Assembly: GCA_037833965.1 (NCBI GenBank)
Contig: AP031354.1
Coordinates: 1,280,001-1,344,000, forward strand
Reading direction: 5' to 3'
Length of the DNA: 64,000 bases
From: Marchantia polymorpha subsp. ruderalis
Taxonomy: Eukaryota > Streptophyta > Marchantiopsida > Marchantiales > Marchantiaceae
The notes beneath the pieces were generated by a model, which saw nothing but the letters and a program-made list of their open reading frames with translations, did not search any database and was not told where the DNA came from. Positions 1 through 10,981 of this stretch are shown piece after piece; the first letter of the stretch is position 1, and each line of letters opens with the position of its first letter. The position numbers and the translations under genes are program-made.

Positions 1-1514
1 AGTCCGCAGAAGAAGCACGAACGCAGAATACCTGCTACTTTCCTCAATAATCAGACCTAGTCCGTCACCACCCACAGATCAAATCTGCGAAAACCTTCTA
101 AGAACCTCCTCGCTGAACTGAAGAAAGCTTCCACCTTAAGAGTGTGAGAGTGCAGTTTCCGTGAACACATGGCATGGCACCTAGAAATGAAGGTCTGTAA
201 ATGAAGTTAAATTATGCACCGCTCAAATGGGCAGGGACAATGTGAACTATTTGCACCCCGCTCGCTAGGTGGTCTCACGTTAGTCTCACGCTCGATAGCG
301 TTGGAGGGTGAAGCTCAGATTCTGGAATTCGTTAAGACTTTTGTGTCCACTTGAGGGGGCCCGCACTGCAATGAAATTGACCCGAAGCTCATTTGGATGC
401 CGCTGTGGAAACATAAACTTCATCAAACTTGTGAGCGAGCGATCTAATCGAACTGCTCAGCAGTTCCAGTCCTAGTCTCACTACAAAAAGACCTGCTCGG
501 CATCACTGGGGATTTGTGTTGCGGAGATTGGTTTGTAACGACCGTCAACTTTTTTGTAACGACCGTCAACAAGCGTCAGCATTCACTCCAGTGCTCACTC
601 TTCGTAGCGGCTGCGACGAGCCTGCCTCATCAGATGCCTTGCATGAAGATGAAAACGAGTATGACGTATCAGGTGACTGGAAGATGCGGTTCACCTTTGT
701 TCCCACCTACCTTCCATTACGTCTCCTCCACAAACCTCGTCCTTTCTTCGACAGCGGAAGGCGGAGACTGTAGGGACTCTCTAGGGATCGTGCGGATGAG
801 TGTGTGCTGTGCTACGTGCTTCCGACGCAGGGCTGGATTTCATAGTCCGCAAAAAAACCTGAAGCTGAAGACCGACCTCTCGCAGCATTTCATGATTTGT
901 TGTGGTGACCATGAGCTCATTCGGGCCCAATCCACAGCCCGCTACGACCTTCATGTCTGTCTCCATGAACCAAGATTGCTGTGCGCCTGACCTCGTCGTG
1001 CATGTTCACCGAAATGGAACTATAACTGCGGCTCAATAGCCGTCGTCGTATCTGAGGACTATCTTCAAGACTGGGGCTTCTAGGGTGCAGAGATTAAGAG
1101 TAGCGACACGATGATTCGAGTTCCGATCGTGTAGTTTTGTTACATTCCGAGTGTTTCCAGACTCGACTCGAATTCCGAACAAGCCGAAGCTGACCTCGAT
1201 GAACCTGCAAGAAGCGGTGGCTGATCTGGATCTGCATCCGTTCATCTCGAAGGTGACTCACATTCCAGTTATGGACTTGAAAAACTGGGACCGGGAGGGA
1301 TCTGAATGGAGATTCATGTACTTGGTTCTTTCGTCCGGCGACTGGCTCAAGGTGAATCGCCTGCTGAAATAGGCGAAGACTGACCTTCTCGATGAACCTC
1401 GAGATGGCAAGCTTCAGTGCAGCATTCCTCTAAGATCTAACATCGGACACATAGATCTGTGCGAGCATTTATCAACGGCGTGCGGGATGTCCTGAGTCTG
1501 GCCGTGATGGAAAC
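1..1514. repeat. Segmental duplication, copy 1, main block
   Basis: This block is homologous in direct orientation to 7824-9298, with scattered mismatches and small indels; recognisable anchors are the shared stretches near 70/7895, 230/8050, 900/8695 and 1200/8985. In copy 2 the block starts about 12 bp upstream of the start codon of a minus-strand F-box pseudogene, so the F-box copy belonging to copy 1 should lie immediately left of the window edge. The block ends at 1514, where similarity stops abruptly in the word GGAAAC. A 20-bp internal tandem duplication (TTTGTAACGACCGTCAAC twice, about 531-570) occurs only in this copy. No intact gene is visible in the block. Confidence 0.85.
1199..1514 (+). 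pseudogene. Truncated ankyrin-PGG gene remnant, copy 1
   Basis: The ATG at 1199 opens the same N-terminus as the copy at 8983 (MNLQEAVADLDLHPFISKV). The reading frame follows that copy until an in-frame TAG at about 1370, where copy 2 has CAG (Gln) in the word LLKQAK. Homology ends at 1514, so the ankyrin repeats and the membrane domain are absent and replaced by unrelated DNA. The family assignment rests on the better-preserved copy at 8983-10040. It is clearly non-functional: there is a premature stop and no 3' part. Confidence 0.75.
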
Positions 1515-2464
1515 CGATAATTATTGATAATAAATTTCAATATTAATCTATATTCATCTTTGTTAAACTCTATTTAAATTTTAATTTACTAAAAACTGTT
1601 ATAGATTTTTAGTTAATCTTTAGAGAAACCCGATTCTTACACGCACAATACGTGTCTTCGCAGGCTATTCTGTATGTAGAGGCCTCTTGCTCCAGAAAGA
1701 GATTCTATCTAATATATTCCGGAGGTGATACGCTGTGCCTGATTTGGGTTATGATGAAACGGCTACGAATGACGAAACGGTTTTAGAACCTGATCGGTGG
1801 ACCTTAGATCATATGTACCTGTTCGAAAACAAAGTAAAAGTTGAGATTTCCAGGTATTTGGAGGTAATTTTTGTCCGATATGAACATTTCTTTACACCCA
1901 GCGCATGGTAGTCTCTCAGTCCATATTGCAATTGCTGCATTTTGTTTCCTTACGTACTCATACCATAGTCAACAATGGTTGTTCTCTCGCACGAATTTCA
2001 ATCAGCATGCGCATTTGAGGCCATCTTTCGTGAACTTATTGCCCGTCTCTAGAAGAATGGTTTTAGAGTGAACTTCCAGGAAGGCTCAAATATTGGTTGA
2101 TGTACGTTAATACTCACTAAGTTTCGCCATGCAAAGGCCCAACGTTCTCAAAGCGTGCAGGACTTGCTGAATTTAAGCAAGCAGTTAAGGGAAATAATAT
2201 CACAGGACTTACTCTCTCCGTCATCATGAGAGCAATTATCATTCTTGACTCTCTAAAGCTTCAATCATATTTCTATATGTTTTTGAAGGCTACCAAATAT
2301 ACCTTCAGAAATTATTTGAAAAAGCTAAATCAGACCCTTCTGTCTAGTTTCGGAAATCCATGAAGTCTGCGACGGGAAGTAGAATGACAATGAGAATAGA
2401 ACATGACGAGAAACATTTAAATTAGTTCCTATATATGCAGCTTAGAAAAATGGGGGCTAACAAA
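1515..2464. other. Replacement block in duplication copy 1
   Basis: This 950-bp stretch stands where copy 2 has 754 bp of ankyrin-PGG coding sequence (9299-10052). It begins with about 110 bp of very AT-rich DNA. Around 1715-1785 it contains a fragment (words like TGATACGCTGTG and ATGATGAAACGGCTAC) that resembles the 3' flank of the DREB2-like pseudogene at 14885-14940. No convincing gene is seen; the 66-codon frame at 1871-2071 has no recognisable domain. Confidence 0.55.
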
Positions 2465-2735
2465 CGTGGATGGTTGATTTAATATGCCCCAAGAACTAGT
2501 CGTTGAGCACAATTTTTGCAGCCAGATGTGCCATTCGCGGAGACACGGCTTGCATGGGGTTGTAGTTCAACTCCCTCATGTAGGAAACTGCATTTTATCG
2601 TTTCGTGAAGAAAAATCGTTCTGGTTCATTCTGTCTTTTCATTTGCTGGAAGTTGTGAGAACACTATGCTGCTGAAATCATCTTAACTTGGAAGATCATT
2701 TATTTTAAAATATTGTATCCAGATTTAGCAAATGA
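2465..2735. repeat. Segmental duplication, copy 1, distal block
   Basis: Homology to copy 2 resumes here and matches 10053-10318 (anchors CGTGGATGGTTGA, GCCATTCGCGGAGACACGG and ATCTTAACTTGGAAG). It ends at the word AAATGA. In copy 2 the same word lies at the outer edge of the giant palindrome. This is probably the 3' flank of the ankyrin-PGG gene. Confidence 0.8.
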
Positions 2736-4984
2736 TGGACCAATACTTCTTCTTACTTAAAAACCAAACATTGGTTACAAGTGTAAATGTAGCAATCTTG
2801 CAGATCAATATTCCTCCAGATTGCATCTAATTTGCGTCAAATGCGCTCTAGAGCAAACCGCTCCAGTTTCGTTTTCACATAGACCTACTGTTTTCTTTTA
2901 AACCAGATAGAAACCTCTCATACACTTCCGGAAGCAGTAACTTCCGGATGTTACACTGATTTGGATTGTTCCGGATTCGGATGACTGAAACTTTTTGCCA
3001 GAGTTTTAAATGAGTGGCAGGGATCACTAAACAGTTGATTTAGAGTGGCCGGTTTCACCACTAATCCGGATATTTTAAGTGATTGGAACCTCACTGCCCT
3101 GTATGTTTTAGGTGATTGGACACCCACTATCTTCTAAGCCGCTACCCGATAGTTTGGCAGTTGCGTCTGACCTACTCTCACATCGTCCAAGTGATACTCC
3201 GACCCGGACGCGATCACTAAGAGTCTGTCCGGACTATAACGACATTCTAGCTAAGCTGTACTTAATTTACTAATTGATTCCCGGGGAATCTTTACAGGAT
3301 TAACCTCTAGATATACTCACATGCTTTTTCCCCTTTGATGGAGGAATTCTGGCCTTAGCTGATAATCTGAAACATGACCAACCGTGCCCTAAAGACCACC
3401 AGGAATAACTCGCAATGCATCTCCTTTCCTCCATGCTACTTTGAATTTTTGGATCGAACCAGGTTCTCCCGCCGGCATTTGCCTCCAGTAGCTCCAATGA
3501 TCTTTTGCTATCGGTCCCAACCGGCTCTCTTTCGGAATTATCTACAAGAGAATAAACAAAGTAGAAGAAATACAACATTCCAACATAATGGACCTTGCCG
3601 CTAGACTCATGCCTTGCATTATGTCACAAAAGAACCACATTTCTTTGCTTGTTGGAAAGTACACAAACTCCACACTGAAAACAAGATACTAAACTACTAA
3701 GCCGCTTGGCTCTAAATACTAATTTCCTACCTATACTTATTCGCAAAGTCTCGCTGGAAAATTCCATAGATCTCGAATTTGAGCCCATGATTTTTATCGA
3801 GATTCAAAAATTCCAAATCTAAGTAACCGGGTACCTCTTGAAACGTCCTTCTTTATACTTCCAGAATAACAATCGGACATAATCCTAGTTCTACCTAACC
3901 TTAGCTAGTAGCCGGGTGCAACATTGACCCCATCCTTAATCGCTTACTGGACTAAGTTATAGAAAAACATCATAGTCATTAAGCTGAATTACACCTGTCA
4001 AAGTTTCACTAAGTTTCTTGACGCGATGACTTCGGCGCTGAGGTGATTCTTTCATTAGGCTGACTGGAGAAGTTACCTTTGATAATTCTCCAGTAGTTCG
4101 TTTGGCTGTCTCCCCCAGATGGCACTCTTCTTGACGTTTCCGCCGGAGCAGTCCTATATATTACTACCGTCCTTAACGAGCTATTTGAGCTCAACAAACT
4201 ACGCGGGTCACCTAACTCCTAATTGTACGGTACTAATCTAATTCTAGCATAGTACTACATAGGCTAGGTACTACTTTATATCTTTTGTCTGGTTTGTTGA
4301 TACAAATACCTGAACTCTGTGAGAACCGGTTTCCACAGTACACATCAGTCAAATTAAGACATTCCATGTTCCAGGATGATATATCCTCTAAGTTTTAGCC
4401 AGGTTTCTTTCTGCATCCTCTTTCATCTTGCCAATTTCTAGCCAGATTCATAATGGAGACACATGATTCAGTTCCTTCATACTCACTTGTCGTCTGGACA
4501 TCTACATTTTTACACATCCCGATTATAACATAACAGCAGTCAGAACTTCATACTGCGTGAAGTATGTATTTGGCGTATATAGCTAATGACCACTACAATA
4601 TATGCATGGGTTTTCCGCACTACGACCATGGATAATCTGTTAGTAAAATCTGAAGTACATCTACCAAAATCAGAAAGTACATTGATGCTCAGTACAAGAC
4701 ACTGTGAAATGCACTTTTTACTCCAAACAATCTGAGACCCTTACATGCAATCAGTGTTTTCACATTTGGGGCAGCTTGGTCGAGGATTTTCACTGCTTGA
4801 TTCGCTCTGCGGGCATCTGTTTTCATACAAGCGTGAAGTCTCGTCAGGTGCACTATCTTTTTAGCTGACAACATAGCAACCAGCTTTGCTTGATAGGAAG
4901 GGAAGATTTTCTGACACGTTCTGGATTAAAATTGCAAGTTCAAGAAATATTCTTAATCGCCTGAGGAACAAAGAAGCGCGTCTT
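2736..4984. other. Intergenic, no gene recognised
   Basis: The reading frames here are short and have no recognisable domain or codon bias. At 2985-3145 a few loosely repeated words (variants of TTTTAAGTGATTGG followed by CACT) look like decayed repeats. Otherwise I see nothing. Confidence 0.5.
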
Positions 4985-5105
4985 ATCTAGTTGGAGAAGT
5001 TTCGCAGACCATCTCTGTTATTGCATGTAGTTCATCTAGTTGGATAAGTATCGCAGGCCATTCTGTAAGCTGAGATCTAGTACTTGAAAAACAGACTGAA
5101 AATAT
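4985..5105. repeat. Dispersed repeat shared with 14755-14880
   Basis: About 120 bp match 14759-14880 closely (CTTATCTAGTTGGAGAAGTTTCGCAG through CTTGAAAAACAGACTGAAAA, quoted here only as end anchors). Within each copy the word CATCTAGTTGGA and its neighbourhood occurs twice, so the unit has an internal duplication. In the second locus this sequence is the 3' flank of the DREB2-like pseudogene. Confidence 0.8.
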
Positions 5106-5550
5106 AGATTAGAGAGTAAACTGAGGTTAATGAGATTCTTTAACACAAGTTAAAGAGAAGATTATTGAGTTAACTCTATATATTATTACTCTATTTTGTT
5201 ATGAGAGTAATAATATAGCTTATAGAGGTTATTAATATCTGTAGCATGAGCTAATGTGAGATTGTTGAGTTATCTCTGAATATTATTATTCTATCATGTT
5301 ATGAGAGTAATAATATAGATTAAAGAGTTTATTAATATTTCTTAGCATAAATTAATGGGAGATTGTTGAGTTATCTCTATATTTCATTATTTAATCTTGT
5401 TATAACAATAATAATATAAGTTTTAGAGGTTATTGAAATAATTTAACACAAGTTAAAGGAGAGATTGTTGAGTTATTTCTATATTTCATTATTTTATTTT
5501 GTTATGACAATAATAATATAGATTAGAGAGTTTATCGAGATTTATAGTTA
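5106..5550. repeat. Tandem repeat, about four 101-bp units
   Basis: The anchor TTGAGTTA(T/A)CTCT recurs at about 5165, 5265, 5366 and 5467, giving a period of 100-101 bp. Each unit is AT-rich and contains an inverted repeat built from ATTATTACTCT and AGAGTAATAAT around a short loop. The units have diverged from each other by several substitutions, so the array is old. Confidence 0.85.
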
Positions 5551-6469
5551 AGATTGATCGCCAATGTTAGGTATATATATATCCAAGGTATGTGTATTAC
5601 CAGACAGAATGCACAGTATACTATCTCGATGCTTTTACGATGTGGATGAAGCATTTGAGGGTGAATCACGTTGTACGCTTGTCTCTCGTCTCTATCTTGT
5701 TGGTTGTTAGCTTGAATTTCCTTGATGATTCTCAGGTTTTACAGGCCACCATACTCAAAAGTGTGGATCACGTTATGTGTGTATGTTCAATGTTTGTCTA
5801 TTATTTATATGTGTATTCAATGGTTGTCTACTATTTACATGTTTGTTTATCACTATGAATATTTCGTACTTTCAAAATTCAAATCAATGTGAAAGTGACA
5901 ATTTTCGATTATTTATTATTAAATTTCAAATAAAAAATTATGAAAAAACTAAGATTATTAAGGAAATATATGAATTTAAGTAATTAAAAAAATTTTAATT
6001 TAAATATTTTGAAAAAATTTAATCAATTTTGTCTAAGCTAAACATCTCTTATGTAGAAAAAATAAATCTAATATTGACTATTTTGATGCAAAATTTCAAG
6101 TCCCGGATAAATATAGTTGTTTAGCAAGATGTGATATCTTAGATTGAGATTTATTTGCAAAGGATTTATAATACATTGAGATTAAATCCGTTTGGGAAGT
6201 CCAGCACAATGTAACAAACTCGTGGGATCCCAACAAGCCAAAAGCATATTTCAGAGCTTAAGATATCTACATAAGTAGATTGTACCGATATGATGAAATC
6301 GACATGTTTTGTCAAATTACACAGAGACAAAACACTAACCAAGCTCTTTTTTGTTACAGATTTTCCAAGAACACCGTCATCAAAATGTCACATAAGCATC
6401 ACATGGTGCTTTGTGCCATTACACCAACATCTTCCATAGTTCTATGCGTCAACGAAGACTTACGACAAG
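5551..6469. other. AT-rich intergenic spacer
   Basis: This spacer is strongly AT-rich, especially 5860-6060. The short reading frames near 5592-5983 are low-complexity (Tyr/Val/Cys/Leu-rich) and not credible genes. Nothing else was recognised. Confidence 0.5.
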
Positions 6470-7812
6470 TTAAGCTCTTGGACATTCGACTTGTGGATGC
6501 TCGATCTTGCTGTCGATCGACCCAGGCCTGACCAATGAGGGTTGGTAAGTCCAGACTCTCGATAAACCATAACGCGGCGGGGAATCATGACCTTCTTTCA
6601 CAATCCTCCAGTTGCTTAACCACGTCCAAGAGTTATAGACACCAGTGTAGCGCAGTATCGGACGAGATATAACAAACTTTAATCGACCAGGAATTTTGAA
6701 CTCAGGATTTTCCTCCATATGTTCTTGCACAAGAAAAATTAAAGTGCCAAGTGGTGCTCCCACGCACCACTTGGGTCGTTACTACTTTTTCTAGTTTACC
6801 TGCCCATCGATCAAGTAAGGGGGCGAGCATTTCAGCCACCGAGTGCATGGGTTCCGCCTTCTTCTCTCTAAGGTACAGGCGCGTGTTATCAAACCACTCT
6901 GGTTCGCGAGGTTCCAGTCTGGGATCCACGATCTCGAAGAAACGAAGCCCATGAGAATAATCGCCCTGTCCCTGTCCAACAATTTCACCATTGTGCTCCA
7001 TAAATTTGAAAAGACTGGCCGACAAATCCGCTATGCTAAAGTCCAAATGGCTCCAAACATCAACCTTCACGTCGTTAATGTATGCCAAATCCATATGCCC
7101 CCTTTCCCATGGACTCACCACCCAATGAAATCCATGAGAGGATCATTGTAAGTATCCGACCTCTTGGCAGACAACGGGCGATCTACTCCATGAGCGCAAT
7201 TTGGAGTCGTAGACGTAGTTTTCCCTCCACCGTCCATGGAACAAGGATCCGGAAATAAGAAAGTGTAGTCCCCTGTTTCCAGATCAACGTCGATTCAACA
7301 CAACAGATGTCCTACCTCAGGAATGTTGAGGGAACGTGAACCATGGGCGACCTGTTGTACTGTCGTGTCAAAGGGTTAGAGACGATGAATGTTGGGAATC
7401 GCTCTCGCCAGTTGGCGTCGAGCTGGGGCTTGGCAAGAAAGACCAGCAGGCCCCCCACCTGATGCGACCAGCTCATACCGCTGATCTTCGATGAACGAAC
7501 CCTGATCTTCTCCAAATTTGAGGTCGCGCTGCACCTAGCAACGATTGACGATGTCGTAAAGATTGAGAGCTCCATCACCCGGATACAGCGGAACCAGCTT
7601 CCCAGGTTTCTGGCAAAGCGAAGGAGAGAATTCCCGAGACATGAACAGATCGTTCCAATCTCTACACACGCAACGGAACCTCCTCAGGCTTTCGAGCGGA
7701 GCTTCCGCAGCACAGTGAGCAGAAGCTTCTCCGGAAACGACCTCCCCATGAAAGCTGATGTCCGTTTCGCAGGCTCCGACGAGCTCAACTTCTCATCGCA
7801 GTCCGACTCCAT
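6470..7812 (-). pseudogene. F-box/kelch-type protein pseudogene
   Basis: Reading leftwards from the ATG at 7812, the first about 43 codons (MESDCDEK...) lead into an F-box: FPEKLLLTVLRKL, then after a frameshift ESLRRFRCVCRDWNDLF. Further frames carry typical F-box-associated/kelch segments: SHQVGGLLVFL and FIVSNPLTRQYNRSP (7578-7312), then DVDLETGDYTFLFPDP, YVYDSKLRSWSRSP, and after an in-frame TGA the long tail VWSHLDFSIADLSASLFKF (7121-6702). Such proteins are substrate adaptors of SCF ubiquitin ligases. At least two frameshifts and one stop interrupt it, so it is a pseudogene. Its promoter side is shared with the copy-1 block at the window start and it lies head-to-head with the ankyrin-PGG pseudogene. 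The exact 3' end is uncertain. Confidence 0.75.
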
Positions 7813-7823
7813 GGTCGCGTTCG

Positions 7824-9298
7824 GAAACGCCTGAAGAAGCCTGAATGCAGAAGACCTCTGTGCTTCCTTCCTCAACAACCAGTTCAAGTCCGTCACCACC
7901 CACATATCAAATCTGCGAAAACCTCCGAGGAATCTCCTCGTTCAACTGAAGAAGGCTTTCAGCTTTAGAGTGTGCGAGAGCCGTTTCCGTGAACACATGA
8001 CATAGCACGCAGAATTGAAATTCTGTGAAAGACGTTAGCTTATTCACCGCTCAAATGGGCAGGGACGGTGTCAACGATCTTCATTCCGCTCGCTAGGTGG
8101 TCTCACGTTAGTCTCACGCTCCATAGCCGCAGAAAGTGAACCTCAGATTCTGGGATTTGGTAAGACTTTCGTGCCCACTTGAGCGGCCCCCGCACTGCAA
8201 TGGAATTGACCCAAATCTGATTTGGATGCCGCTGTGGATTCAAAAACATCATCAAACTTGTGAACGAGCGGTCGAATCGAACCGCTAGTCTCACTACACA
8301 AAGACCTGCTCGGCATCACTGAGGATTAGTGTACCGGAGATCAGAATAGTTTATGCGCACAAGCGCCAGCATTCGCTCCAGTGATCACTCTTCGGAGCGG
8401 TTGCGACGAGCCTGCGTGATCAGATGCTTGGCATCAACATGAAAACCAGTATGACGTATCAGTTGCCTGGAAGATGCGATCTACCTTTGTTCCCACCGAC
8501 ATTGCATTACGTCTCCTCCACAAACCTAGTTCTTGCTTCGACAGCGAAAGCGGAGACTGTAGGGACTGTCTACGGATCGTGCGGATGAGTGCCTGCGGTG
8601 CTACGTGCTTTCGACGCAGGGCTGGATTTTGGAGTCCGCAAGAAAACCGGAAGCTGAAGACCGACCCCTCGCAGCATTTTCATGGATTGTTGTGGTGACC
8701 ATGAGCTCATTCGGGCCCAATCCACAGCCCGCTACAACCTTCATGTCTGTCTCCATGAACCATGATTGATGTGCGCCTGACCTCGTCCTGCATGTTCACC
8801 GTCATGGAACTGCGTCTCAGTAGCCGTCGTTGTATCTGAGGACTACCTTCAAGACTGGGGCTTCTAGGGTGAAAAAATGCAGAGGAGCGACACGATGATT
8901 TGAGTTCCGATCGTGGAGGTTTATTACATTCCGTACGCGTTAAGACTCGGCTCGATCTCTGAACTAGCTGAAACTGAGCTCGATGAACCTGCAAGAGGCA
9001 GTCGCTGATCTGGATCTGCATCCGTTCATCTCGAAGGTGCCTCACATTCCAGTTATGGACTTGAAGAACTGGGACAGGGAGGAATTTCAATTGAGATCCA
9101 TATACTCGGTTCTTTCGTCCGGCGACTGGCTCAAGGTGAATCGCCTGCTGAAACAGGCCAAGACTGACCTTCTCGATGAACCTCGAGATGGTGAGCTTCA
9201 GTGCACCATTCCCTTAGGATCTTACTTCGGACAAATGGATCTCTGTGGAAACTCATGAACTGCCTGCGGGATGTCGTAAGTCTGGCCGTGATGGAAAC
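7824..9298. repeat. Segmental duplication, copy 2, main block
   Basis: This block is homologous in direct orientation to 1-1514. It covers the 5' side of the F-box pseudogene, the intergenic stretch between the divergent genes and the 5' part of the ankyrin-PGG pseudogene. No additional gene was found in 7813-8982: the frames there differ between the two copies in length and stops, which argues against coding function. Confidence 0.85.
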
Positions 9299-10040
9299 TG
9301 CCAAGACGGACGAAGGATCCGCAGCCCTCCATCTGGCCTCCATGGTCGTGCGTGTTCCCCGATCCACTATCTGCAGCACGCCAAGGTGGCAAAACTGCTC
9401 CTCGACGGCAGCAATGGCAACACCGAGCTCTAAACTGCCAAGACTGCCGTGGAGGAGTGGGCAGCGCTGCTTTTCGCCGCCGAGTGATCAGATCGATGCA
9501 CTGCTTGCTCTGCTCGCGGGATATGAGAGTGCAGGGGCAGCGATTGGCGTACGTTCTTCGCCACTCCCCTGCATTGGGCTGCTCACAGCGGAGCCACTGA
9601 TGTGGTGAGATGCCTCATCCATGCCTCGAAGCACCGGCTGTCGATGAAGACGGCTCTTCGGGCCTGCAATTCACGGCCGAGGATATGGTGAGCGAGTAGG
9701 ACAGCAAACCACAACATGCTGCTCGAGCTGCTGCACGAGGTGGAGGTTCATGTGCAGAGACTGTGCAGAGACCGGGAGATGTTCGTGGATGCTCCCGACG
9801 CAATGCTGGTCGGAGCTGCTGTGATCTCGAGCGTCACCTTCGGAGGATGGCTGCATGCTTCCCTGGGGTATGTCAACTGGGGAGTGCCCAGTTAAGCACA
9901 GACTACGCAGCCGTTGACGAGCACTTGAGTGTCAGACTGTTGCCTTCTACTTCGCCATGGCTACTATTATTTCTGGAGACGGATGCGCCGAACACCTTCT
10001 ACATCAAAAGAGCCGTCAGGTGAATCTCCTACATGCTTAA
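8983..10040 (+). pseudogene. Ankyrin-repeat PGG-domain membrane protein pseudogene
   Basis: The ATG at 8983 opens MNLQEAVADLDLHPFISKV and runs to a stop near 9258. Ankyrin-repeat remnants follow in shifted frames: GSAALHLAS, VAKLLLDGSNGNTEL (stop) TAAK-like sequence, and the clear repeat ATPLHWAAHSGATDVVRCLI at about 9561-9620. From 9715 the frame MLLELLHEVEVHVQRLCRD continues into MLVGAAVISSVTFGGW, which matches the start of a PGG domain; a later frame (QTVAFYFAMATIIS) fits its following membrane helix and ends with TAA at 10040. The layout (N-terminal extension, ankyrins, PGG) is that of plant ACD6/ITN1-type plasma-membrane proteins. Several frameshifts and stops make it a pseudogene. Confidence 0.75.
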
Positions 10041-10052
10041 CTCACCTCGTCT

Positions 10053-10318
10053 CGTGGATGGTTGACTTAAGACACACCGATAATTAGTCGTTCTGCACAA
10101 TTGCTGTGCCATTCGCGGAGACACGGATTGCATGGGGTCGTAGTTCAACCCCTTCATGTAGGAACTGCATTTTGTCGTCTCGTGAAGCAAAATATTGAAC
10201 GTTCTGGTCTATTCAGTGTCTTCATTTGCTAGAAGTTCTGACTACATTGTGTTGCTCAAGTCATCTTAACTTGGAAGGTCATATTTTTTTGATGATTGTA
10301 TCCGGAATTTCCAAATGA
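10053..10318. repeat. Segmental duplication, copy 2, distal block
   Basis: Matches 2465-2735 in direct orientation. Its right end (AAATGA) falls within 3 bp of the outer boundary of the giant palindrome at 10316. Confidence 0.8.
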
Positions 10319-10387
10319 CATTTTTTATCTAAGCGTCACGAGAAGGCTACCTTTGTTGGCAAAGACAGCTTTGGTTTGCTACCCCAG

Positions 10388-10730
10388 TTATAGCCTTGTG
10401 TGTTGCAAGTTGACTGAACTGCAGTTTTTCTACAATTCCACTCACTTCAACTGAAAATCCAGATAATCTATTTACTTCATCCATGAAGCTGCTTATTCTG
10501 AAGTTTCAGAAAGCTATCAGAAAAAAAAAATTTGCTTTCTAAATTCAAAATAGTGATATAACCTTGTGTGTTGCAAGTTGACTAAACTGCTGTTTCTTTA
10601 CAATTCCACTCACTTCAACTGAACATCCAGATATTCTATTTCCTTCATCCATGAAGTTGCTTATTCTGAAGTTTAAGAAAACTCTCAGAGGAAAATTTTG
10701 CTTCCGAAACTCAGAATAGTGAAAGTATGC
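10388..10730. repeat. Two 169-bp direct repeats near outer palindrome end (left)
   Basis: The phrase CTTGTGTGTTGCAAGTTGACT begins a unit at about 10388 and again at about 10557. Both units continue through ACAATTCCACTCACTTCAACTGA and CTTCATCCATGAAG to an A-rich tail (end anchors only). The units differ by several substitutions. The pair is mirrored at about 19126-19460. Confidence 0.85.
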
Positions 10731-10941
10731 CGTTAAAGACGACAGTTATTTTCATCATTATTACTATAGAAGTAAATTCCTGGCTGCAAAATAACTGCAG
10801 TCCTTGCAGTCTCGAAAAGAAAGGTATGAGATGAAGCTTGTATCTTTAGCATAATTTTGAGTCGTGATAACTGAAAGAGCAAATTGCACCTCAAGTCAAC
10901 AAAGAAGTTACTAGGTTAAGGAAAAATATTATCTAGATTTG

Positions 10942-10981
10942 AAGTTGGAGGATGTCAGAAAAGCCTGACATCCTCCAACTT
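10942..10981. repeat. Perfect 17-bp stem hairpin in left arm
   Basis: The stem AAGTTGGAGGATGTCAG (10942-10958) is separated by a 6-nt loop from its exact complement (10965-10981). It is mirrored in the right arm at about 18869-18908. One side of the stem belongs to a possible exon (see 10955-11706), so a small inverted duplication sits inside the large one. Confidence 0.9.

Noticed and set aside
5592..5983. Two overlapping Tyr/Val/Cys-rich frames
   Set aside because: They come from low-complexity repeats of TTTGTCTATTATTTA-type DNA.
10090..10165. Stem-loop GGGGT...ACCCC that first looked like a tRNA arm, also at 2520-2590
   Set aside because: No acceptor or anticodon arm surrounds it; it is simply part of the segmental duplication.
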